Part shown: positions 30,116-35,871 of the stretch, piece after piece | How the letters are laid out: each line of letters begins with the position of its first letter | Position numbering within the stretch: position 1 is the first letter of the stretch | NCBI RefSeq assembly: GCF_015356825.1 | Contig: NZ_JAACYW010000085.1 | Location: 1 to 39,165 of the forward strand | From: Catenulispora rubra | Lineage (GTDB): Bacteria > Actinomycetota > Actinomycetes > Streptomycetales > Catenulisporaceae | Length of the DNA: 39,165 nt | Reading direction: 5' to 3' | The notes under the pieces: generated by a model | Databases searched by the model: none | What the model saw: only the letters and a program-made list of their open reading frames with translations | Told to the model about the DNA's origin: nothing | Translations under genes and position numbers: made by a program

Positions 30116-30147
30116 GGCCCCGCCGGATTGAGAGATCCTGCGGGGCC
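30116..30147 (+). terminator. Stem-loop terminator after the GntR gene
   Basis: GGCCCCGC (30116-30123) and GCGGGGCC (30140-30147) form an 8-bp GC stem with a 16-nt loop, followed by TTCGT. It lies between the convergent GntR and AraC genes. Confidence 0.65.
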
Positions 30148-30217
30148 TTCGTGCTGTCTGCGCGTGCTATCTGTTTGACTGCGTTGTGTGTTTGACCGCG
30201 CTACGTGCCCGGCCGTG

Positions 30218-30988
30218 CTACCTGCGCGACAACAACCGCCGCAGCTCTACGGGAGTGCTGCCGACGTGGTCGCGCACCGTCCGAGTCAGATGCGCCTGGT
30301 CGGCGAAGCCGAGGTCGTGCGCGAGGTCCGCCAGCGCCGTCTCCCCGTCGGTGAGCCGGTCCATGACGCGGCCGACGCGCACCCTGTTGCGGAAGCGCGT
30401 CAACGACGTACCGGTTTGCCGCGAGAAGACGCGGCTGAGACGGAACGGCGAGACTCCCAAGAGCTCCGCGAGGCCGCACAGCGTCGCCGATTCAGGGACG
30501 TCGGCCAGGATCGCCTCACGCGCCGCCGCCGCTAATACGCCGTCCCCGATCACGGATTTCGTTGCGTATCCGGCAGCCAGTGCGACAAGCCTAAGGAGTT
30601 CTTCGGCGGCGGCGTAGTCCGCATCTCCTGTAGAGGCCGCCACTAGTAGCCGCCTATGTGCCAACTCAATGCGCGCGTCTACATATACGACGCTCCCTAC
30701 AGGGAGCCGCCCCCAGAGATCTCTGGAGAATCCCACTGATGTGCAGACATCCCCGCCTGCCGGATGCGCGAAGCGCTCCTCTTCTCCGGGAGTCGCCACA
30801 TAGGCGGTCGTGCGGTCCACATCGGTCTCGACTCCGTTGGTCCAGCGCCGGAACCGTCCTTTACGGATCAACACCAGACGGTGCGTCTGGTGCTCCTCAG
30901 AGCTCGACCACGCCGGACCCCCACCGAGGCAGTCGACCTCGTGCACCGAGAACTCGGGCCGTACTGCGAGGGTCGTGGCGGTCTGCAC
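30218..30988 (-). CDS. AraC-family transcriptional regulator
   Basis: This 256-residue regulator has an N-terminal cupin-like sensor (RLVLIRKGRFRRW, ATPGEEERFAHPAGGDVCTSVGFS) and a C-terminal double HTH (LAELLGVSPFRLSRVFSRQTGTSLTRFRNRVRVGRVMDRL, LADLAHDLGFADQAHLTRTVRDHVGSTPVELRRLL). GTG 30988 is used because TAGCGT ends 7 nt before it; longer frames would run into the divergent VOC gene. A TTA codon is present at 30535-30533. The divergent VOC gene is a natural target. The sequence is somewhat less GC-rich than its surroundings. Confidence 0.92.
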   Translation of the reverse strand: MQTATTLAVRPEFSVHEVDCLGGGPAWSSSEEHQTHRLVLIRKGRFRRWTNGVETDVDRTTAYVATPGEEERFAHPAGGDVCTSVGFSRDLWGRLPVGSVVYVDARIELAHRRLLVAASTGDADYAAAEELLRLVALAAGYATKSVIGDGVLAAAAREAILADVPESATLCGLAELLGVSPFRLSRVFSRQTGTSLTRFRNRVRVGRVMDRLTDGETALADLAHDLGFADQAHLTRTVRDHVGSTPVELRRLLSRR

Positions 30989-30995
30989 ATCACCG

Positions 30996-31001
30996 ACGCT
31001 A
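30996..31001 (-). promoter_or_regulatory. -10 box (TAGCGT) of leaderless AraC gene
   Basis: On the minus strand TAGCGT ends 7 nt before GTG 30988, the same spacing and sequence as at the MidA-like gene. Confidence 0.5.
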
Positions 31002-31076
31002 CGCGCCGGGACCGACAGGAGCGCGTCCGCAAGAATCTTCAATACGGCCCCGGTCTGTGCGGCGCATCCTCTCCCC

Positions 31077-31433
31077 ATGAACGCACCACTGACCCTCACC
31101 ACGATCATGTTCGACAGCGCCGATCCGGTGGCTCTCGCCGCCTTCTACAGCGCCGCCACCGGCTGGCCGATCACCGACACCGACGAGACCTTCGTCTACG
31201 TCGGCGAAGGCCCGGTCCACCTCGCCTTCCAGAAGGTCGCCGACTACCAGCCCCCGGCCTGGCCCGACCCCGCCAAGCACGCCCACCTGGACTTCACCGC
31301 CGCCGACAAGGCCCAGGCGATCCAGGACCTGCTGGCCGCCGGCGCGAAGCAGCCGGAGTTCCAGCCCGGCGGCGAGCGCTGGACGGTCCTCACCGACCCC
31401 GAGGGGCATCCCTTCTGCGTCGCCGCAGCGTGA
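31077..31433 (+). CDS. VOC (glyoxalase/bleomycin-resistance fold) protein
   Basis: This 118-residue single-unit VOC protein starts LTLTTIMFDSADPVALAAFYSAATGWP, continues with VHLAFQKV and HAHLDFTAADKAQAIQDLLAAGA, and ends TVLTDPEGHPFCV. The metal-ligand positions (His of HLDF, Glu/His near DPEGHPF) are plausible. Substrates of this short actinobacterial group are unknown; detoxification or resistance roles are common in the superfamily. It is divergent from the AraC gene, with about 90 bp between starts. No ribosome site precedes ATG 31077; CATCCT lies 6 nt upstream. Confidence 0.88.
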   Translation: MNAPLTLTTIMFDSADPVALAAFYSAATGWPITDTDETFVYVGEGPVHLAFQKVADYQPPAWPDPAKHAHLDFTAADKAQAIQDLLAAGAKQPEFQPGGERWTVLTDPEGHPFCVAAA

Positions 31434-31454
31434 TACCCCTGCGACGCCCCTGAG

Positions 31455-31480
31455 GACTGCCCGATAACGTTCGGGCAGTC
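31455..31480. promoter_or_regulatory. Perfect 10-bp inverted repeat directly before a ribosome site
   Basis: GACTGCCCGA (31455-31464) and TCGGGCAGTC (31471-31480) flank a 6-nt TAACGT. The GAGGGGGAGG ribosome site of the next gene starts immediately after it. It could be an operator over a TAACGT -10, a terminator for the VOC gene, or a translational hairpin. Confidence 0.6.
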
Positions 31481-31499
31481 GAGGGGGAGGGGCGATCTC

Positions 31500-32069
31500 A
31501 TGAGGCCGATGCTGTTGATCGATGTGGCCGGACCTCTGAATCCGTACGCAGCGAAACCGACGCAGCGTCCCGAGGGCTATACGACGCACCGCTTCTTACC
31601 GCCGAGCTGGGCCGAGGAACGCAAGATCCTGCTGACCCTCCTGGGGATGCCCGACGAGAAGGTCAAACCACTGCGGGTCTGGCTCAACCCCGACCACGGC
31701 CCGGCCCTGGCCGCGCTGCCCTTCACCCTGGTCTGGGCCACCACCTGGGAGCACGAGGCGAACGAGTACATCGGCCCGGTCCTCGGCCTGCCCGAACTGC
31801 CGGTCATCGCCTGGCCCGAGGACCGCGTCGAGCCGGCGGACGGGGTCTACTGGAAGACGCCCGAGATCGTGGCGTGGGCGGACGGCCGTCCGTTCGCGTG
31901 GATCGACGACGAGATCACCGACGCGGACCGGGTCTGGGTCAGCGACTGGCACGACGGCCCCGCGCTGTTGCGCCGGATAGACCCGGCGATCGGCCTGACG
32001 ACCGAGGACTTCGAAGCGTTGGCCGCCTGGGCCGAGTCGATGGGCACAGACTCTGCAGACGGACGCTAA
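31500..32069 (+). CDS. HAD-like protein with altered first catalytic motif
   Basis: This 189-residue protein resembles the actinobacterial HAD-domain group with the layout LLIDVDGPLNPY / PLRVWLNPDHGP / VWATTWEHEANEYIGPLLGLP / WKTPEIVAWADGRPFAWIDDEI / LLRRIDPAIGLT. Here motif I reads DVAG at residues 8-11: the first Asp (nucleophile) is kept but the second (acid/base in HAD hydrolases) is Ala. The DD of WIDDEI (motif IV) is present. It may therefore be inactive or not a phosphatase. A strong GGGGAGGGG ribosome site precedes ATG 31500. A TTA codon is at 31596-31598. Function unknown. Confidence 0.8.
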   Translation: MRPMLLIDVAGPLNPYAAKPTQRPEGYTTHRFLPPSWAEERKILLTLLGMPDEKVKPLRVWLNPDHGPALAALPFTLVWATTWEHEANEYIGPVLGLPELPVIAWPEDRVEPADGVYWKTPEIVAWADGRPFAWIDDEITDADRVWVSDWHDGPALLRRIDPAIGLTTEDFEALAAWAESMGTDSADGR

Positions 32070-32092
32070 AGCTCTGCAGACGGACACTAAAG
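32051..32092 (+). repeat. 21-bp tandem duplication spanning a stop codon
   Basis: CTCTGCAGACGGACGCTAAAG (32051-32071, one base over a codon multiple at its end) is repeated at 32072-32092 with a single change (G to A). The first copy contains the TAA stop of the HAD-like gene; the second lies downstream of it. Confidence 0.9.
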
Positions 32093-32098
32093 CGAATC

Positions 32099-32135
32099 GG
32101 CCCTGCGGGATCTCTATAGCGAATCCCACAGGGCC
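32099..32135. terminator. Terminator hairpin between convergent genes
   Basis: GGCCCTGCGGGAT and ATCCCACAGGGCC form a 13-position stem with one C-A mismatch and an 11-nt loop. It lies between the ends of the HAD-like gene (plus) and the DUF1772 gene (minus). Confidence 0.75.
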
Positions 32136-32161
32136 GTCTCTGCGACCGTCTTTCCACTCGG

Positions 32162-32713
32162 TCAAACAGCGCTCCACATCCGCTGCTGGGCCGGCGCCGC
32201 CTGAGGCTGCGGCGCGTCCCCGTGTCGGCCGGCCAGCAGCAGTGCCCGCGCCAGGCACACCGCGGCACCTGTGCTCAGCAGTGCCCGTGCGATGTTCCAG
32301 GCGTTCCACGTGTCCTCGAACCGTGCCCGCACGGCCGCCGGGTCGGCGATCTTCGCGGCGGCGCCGGCGTTGGCCAACTGGTTGTTCAGCGGAATGTTGA
32401 CGGCCATCGTGGTGAGCAGGCCGATCGTATAGAGCACCAGGCCGGCGGCGATCCAGAGGCGGAGCCGGCGGTCGTGGCGGTAGGTGCGCAGGGCCCAGGC
32501 CGACAGGACGAGGGCGCCGAAGAAGCTCAGGAAGAACACCGGGTTCTCGATCTTCTTGTTGATGTTCTGCATCGCCTCGATGAAGGTCCGGTCGGTGGAG
32601 GCACCGAGTCCCAGCATCACCGAGCAGGCGAAGGCGTAGTAGACGCCGGCGATGAGGCCGGTCACGACCGTCGCGGCGGCCAGGATGCCGCTGCCGGACA
32701 CACGCGTCTTCAT
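32162..32713 (-). CDS. DUF1772 (anthrone oxygenase-like) membrane protein
   Basis: This 183-residue protein has four membrane segments (ILAAATVVTGLIAGVYYAFACSVM, ENPVFFLSFFGALVLSAWAL, LWIAAGLVLYTIGLLTTMAV and IARALLSTGAAVCLARALLL) and the DUF1772 NIPLNNQL motif after the third. DUF1772 includes anthrone oxygenases of polyketide pathways, but most bacterial members are uncharacterised and often accompany NmrA-like proteins. Its ATG overlaps the NmrA-like stop by 4 bp (ATGA), so the two are one operon, divergent from an AraC regulator. Confidence 0.9.
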   Translation of the reverse strand: MKTRVSGSGILAAATVVTGLIAGVYYAFACSVMLGLGASTDRTFIEAMQNINKKIENPVFFLSFFGALVLSAWALRTYRHDRRLRLWIAAGLVLYTIGLLTTMAVNIPLNNQLANAGAAAKIADPAAVRARFEDTWNAWNIARALLSTGAAVCLARALLLAGRHGDAPQPQAAPAQQRMWSAV

Positions 32714-33585
32714 TTCCAGGCTCCGTTCTCGGCTGCGGTGCGGGCGTACTCTGCGAAGTCGCGCGGCGGTCGGCCTATAGCGCGCTGCACTCCGTCGGCC
32801 ACATAGGCGTTGCGGCCGTCCAACACCTCGCTGAAGAGGTACGCGAGGATCTCGATCACTTCCGGCGCCTCTCCCGCTTCCGCGAGGAACGCGGTGAAGG
32901 CCTCCAGGGGAACCGACGTATACGTGACTTGCCGTCCTGAGGACTCCGCTATAGCGCTGACCGCCTCCGCGAACGTCAGCAGACGCGGTCCGGTCACCTC
33001 GTAGATCTGGCCGTGGTGTCCGTCCTCCGTGAGCGCGGCGACCGCGACGTCGGCGATGTCGTCGACGTCGATGAACGGCTCCCGCATGTCGTCGACCGGC
33101 AGGACCACCTCCCCGGACATCACCGCGTCGTAGAAGGCGCCCTCGGAGAAGTTCTGCGCGAAGAAGCTGGCGCGGACCACTGTCCATTCCAGTCCCGACT
33201 CCGCGACGACCTCCTCGGCGCGCTGTGCCTCCGCTTCACCGCGACCGGACAGCAGCACCACGTGCCGCACTCCGGCCTGTCGGGCCGCCGCGGTGAACTC
33301 TGCGATCGTCTCGGGCGCCCCCGGCACGGCTATGTCCGGGAAGAAGGACACGTAGACGCTCGTGACGTCCTGCAGCACGGCCGGCCACCCCGCGGGGTCG
33401 TCCCAGTCGAACGCCGGGCTCGCCGAGCGGGAACCACGCCGGACGTTCGCGCCGGCGGCCTCCAGGCGGTCGGCCACCCGCCGTCCGGTCTTGCCGGACG
33501 CGCCGAGGACGAGGATCGGAGAGTTTTCCGGGCTCTGGCCCGGGCTCTGGTTCGGGCTTGCGTTCCTGTTCGTGTTCTCGTTCAT
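32710..33585 (-). CDS. NmrA-like NAD(P)-binding protein
   Basis: This 291-residue atypical SDR has a short Asn/Pro/Ser-rich N-terminus, then ILVLGASGKTGRRVADRL (GxxGxxG dinucleotide motif), VRHVVLLSGRG, LEWTVVRASFFAQNF and FIDVDDIADVAVAAL, the features of NmrA/NAD(P)H-binding quinone-reductase or redox-sensor proteins. It starts 81 bp from the divergent AraC gene and is translated with DUF1772. This three-gene arrangement (AraC, NmrA-like, DUF1772) recurs in actinobacteria. Its substrate is unknown; quinone or electrophile stress is a guess. Confidence 0.92.
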   Translation of the reverse strand: MNENTNRNASPNQSPGQSPENSPILVLGASGKTGRRVADRLEAAGANVRRGSRSASPAFDWDDPAGWPAVLQDVTSVYVSFFPDIAVPGAPETIAEFTAAARQAGVRHVVLLSGRGEAEAQRAEEVVAESGLEWTVVRASFFAQNFSEGAFYDAVMSGEVVLPVDDMREPFIDVDDIADVAVAALTEDGHHGQIYEVTGPRLLTFAEAVSAIAESSGRQVTYTSVPLEAFTAFLAEAGEAPEVIEILAYLFSEVLDGRNAYVADGVQRAIGRPPRDFAEYARTAAENGAWK

Positions 33586-33654
33586 GACTCCAGTACAGCG
33601 GCCAGGAGTGAGATCCAGAATGGTCCAGACTCCACGCTTCCATACGCGATCGTC

Positions 33655-33660
33655 TACAGT
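33655..33660 (+). promoter_or_regulatory. -10 box (TACAGT) of leaderless AraC gene
   Basis: TACAGT ends 6 nt before ATG 33667. The intervening CGGAGG resembles a ribosome site but would be too close to the start to be used normally. Confidence 0.5.
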
Positions 33661-33666
33661 CGGAGG

Positions 33667-34650
33667 ATGGACGTCATAGCCGGGTTGCTCAACGGGCCGC
33701 GTGCCGACGGTGCCTTCCTCCTGCGTTCGCTCCTCACTCCGCCCTGGTCGCTACGGGTCCAGGACGAGGCGCCGCTGACCCTGGTCGCGGTGATCTCGGG
33801 GACCGGCTGCGTGGTTCCGGACGAGGGTGTGCCGACCCGGCTGCACACCGGCGACCTGGCGATCTTGCGCGGCCCCGATCCGTATGTGTTCGCTGACGAC
33901 CCCTCCACGGCGCCGCAGGCCGTCATCCATCCCGGCCAGCGCTGCACCACGCCCGACGGCGAGGAGCTCGGCGACTTGCGTACTCTCGGCACGCGCAGTT
34001 GGGGCAACGCCCCCGACGGCAGTACGGTCCTGGTCACCGGCACGTACCAGGTCCTCAGCGAGATCTGCGCGCCGCTGCTGTCCGCTCTCCCTCCGCTGGC
34101 CGTGCTGCGCGACGGGGAGTGTGACACTCCGCTGATCCCGCTGTTGGGTGACGAGGTGGCCCGCGACACCCCCGGCCAGGACGCGGTCCTGGACCGCCTC
34201 CTGGACCTGCTGACCGTGGTCGCGCTGCGCACGTGGCTGGCGCGTCCCGACGTGGAGACGCCTGCCTGGTACCGCGCGCAGGACGACCCGGTGGTCGGCA
34301 CGGCGCTTCGCTTGATCCACGACGCTCCTGCGCAGCCGTGGACTGTCGCAGCGCTCGCCGACGCCGCGCACGTCTCCAGAGCCGCACTTGCGCGGCGCTT
34401 CACCACTGAGGTCGGGGAACCACCTATGGCCTACTTGGCGAACTGGCGGCTGGCGCTGTCCGCAGACCTACTGCGTGACCCCGCCGCGACGATCGCATCA
34501 GTGGCCGAACAAGTCGGGTACGGCAGTGCGTTCGCGCTAAGCGCAGCCTTCAAGCGGGTGCGCGGGATCAGCCCTAAGGAGCATCGGGAGCGGGCCATCC
34601 GAGAGGCAATGCCTGTGGCGGCAGTGCGACCCTGGCGCGTGGCTGTGTAA
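33667..34650 (+). CDS. AraC-family regulator with N-terminal cupin domain
   Basis: This 327-residue regulator begins with a cupin of the AraC_binding_2/cupin_6 type (DVIAGLLNGPRADGAFLLRSLLTPPWSLRVQDEAPLTLVAVISG, then LHTGDLAILRGPDPYVFAD) and ends with HTH_18 (VAALADAAHVSRAALARRFTTEVGEPPMAYLANWRLALSADLL, VAEQVGYGSAFALSAAFKRVRGISPKEHR). It lies divergent from the NmrA-DUF1772 operon and is its probable regulator; the gap contains direct GTCCAGA-like copies (GATCCAGA, GGTCCAGA) that could be half-sites. Effector unknown. Confidence 0.93.
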   Translation: MDVIAGLLNGPRADGAFLLRSLLTPPWSLRVQDEAPLTLVAVISGTGCVVPDEGVPTRLHTGDLAILRGPDPYVFADDPSTAPQAVIHPGQRCTTPDGEELGDLRTLGTRSWGNAPDGSTVLVTGTYQVLSEICAPLLSALPPLAVLRDGECDTPLIPLLGDEVARDTPGQDAVLDRLLDLLTVVALRTWLARPDVETPAWYRAQDDPVVGTALRLIHDAPAQPWTVAALADAAHVSRAALARRFTTEVGEPPMAYLANWRLALSADLLRDPAATIASVAEQVGYGSAFALSAAFKRVRGISPKEHRERAIREAMPVAAVRPWRVAV

Positions 34651-34656
34651 GTTCCG

Positions 34657-34682
34657 CCCTTAGAGGCGGCTGCCTCTAAGGG
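34657..34682. terminator. Bidirectional terminator between AraC and holB
   Basis: CCCTTAGAGGC and GCCTCTAAGGG form a perfect 11-bp stem with a GGCT loop, followed by TTCTCT on the plus strand. It lies between the convergent AraC and holB ends. Confidence 0.85.
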
Positions 34683-34686
34683 TTCT

Positions 34687-35871
34687 CTACCGGAGACTCA
34701 CCGCCATGGCCTCTACAGCCAACAGCGGCGCCACATTCCTCTCCACGGCCTTCCGGCACGCCAGCACCGCTTCGATCCGCCTTAGCGTCGCTTCGGGTGT
34801 TCCCGCCGCAGCGACTTTACGTACGGCGGCGTACTGGTCGTCATGGATGGGCTCGGTGACGTCGCCACCCGCCCCGCCGATCGCGCCGAGCTGGACGGCG
34901 AGCACATCGCGGTAGAACGCCGCGAGGTCCACCAACGCCAGGTCCAGTGCGTCGCGCTGCATCCGGGTCGTGCGCTTCTTCTGCCGCGACTCCAGGTCCT
35001 TCAGCGCGCCGGCGGCGCCGGGCATCGCTTTGCGCGACCCCTCCTGGTAGCCCAGAGCGACGCGCATCTCCGCGGTCTCTATGACGTTCCGGTCCTCGGC
35101 TTCGCGCTTCGCCTCGGAGATGGTCGCGTCGACCAGCCTCTGCGCCGCGGACAACGCCGACCCTATGTCGGTCAGCGAGGACGCCAGCGCCAGGACCTCC
35201 GTGCGCTTCGCGCGCGCCTCGTCATCCGTCGCCAGCCGCTTAGCCCGCCCGATGTGCCCCTGCGCGGCGCGGGCGGCCTCGCGGGCGCGGATCGGGTCCA
35301 CGCCGTCGCGCCGGACCAGGATCTCCGCGACCGCCGTCGAGGGCGGCGTGCGCAGCAGCAGGTGGCGGCAGCGGGAGCGGATCGTGGGCAGCATGTCGTC
35401 GCGGCCCGGGGCGCACAGGATCCACACCGTGCGCGGCGAGGGCTCCTCCACCGACTTCAGCAGGACGTTGCCGGCGGCCTCGGTGAGCCGGTCGGCGTCC
35501 TCGATCAGCAGCACCTGCCAGCGGCCCGAGGACGGGGTCATCGACGAGCGGCGCACCAGGCCGCGGGTGTCGGCCACGCCGATCGAGAGCTGGTCGGTGG
35601 CCAGCTGGAGCACGTCGGGGTGGGTGCCCTCCAGGACAGTCCGGCAGCCCAGGCAGTGCCCGCAGCCCGGCTCGCTCTCCGTCGTGCACTGCAACGCCGC
35701 CGCGAAGGCGCGCGCCGCCGTCGAGCGGCCGGAGCCCGGGGGGCCGGTCAGCAGCCAGGCGTGCGTCATGCCGTTGCCGAGCGCGGCCTGCGAGAGCTCG
35801 GCGCCGATGTGGTCCTGGCCGACCAGGTCGGTCCAGACGCCGTAGGGCTCGAACGGCGCGCCGCCGCTCAC
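34687..35871 (-). CDS. holB: DNA polymerase III subunit delta'
   Basis: HolB is part of the clamp loader that places the sliding clamp on DNA. The 394-residue protein has VWTDLVGQDHI, Walker A-like GPPGSGRST (about 43-51), the four-Cys zinc site (CTTESEPGCGHCLGC), the SRC arginine-finger region (TIRSRCRHLLL) and a C-terminal helical collar. GTG 35871 overlaps the tmk stop (GTGA), so the tmk-holB pair, linked in many bacteria, is kept. The Walker motif has Arg in place of Lys, which is the pattern of a delta' subunit that does not hydrolyse ATP. Terminator at 34657-34682. Confidence 0.96.
   Translation of the reverse strand: MSGGAPFEPYGVWTDLVGQDHIGAELSQAALGNGMTHAWLLTGPPGSGRSTAARAFAAALQCTTESEPGCGHCLGCRTVLEGTHPDVLQLATDQLSIGVADTRGLVRRSSMTPSSGRWQVLLIEDADRLTEAAGNVLLKSVEEPSPRTVWILCAPGRDDMLPTIRSRCRHLLLRTPPSTAVAEILVRRDGVDPIRAREAARAAQGHIGRAKRLATDDEARAKRTEVLALASSLTDIGSALSAAQRLVDATISEAKREAEDRNVIETAEMRVALGYQEGSRKAMPGAAGALKDLESRQKKRTTRMQRDALDLALVDLAAFYRDVLAVQLGAIGGAGGDVTEPIHDDQYAAVRKVAAAGTPEATLRRIEAVLACRKAVERNVAPLLAVEAMAVSLR

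Noticed and set aside
30989..31108. Longer version of the minus-strand AraC protein starting beyond 30988
   Set aside because: It would overlap the start of the divergent VOC gene and its extra residues show no AraC-family similarity; the TAGCGT box supports GTG 30988.
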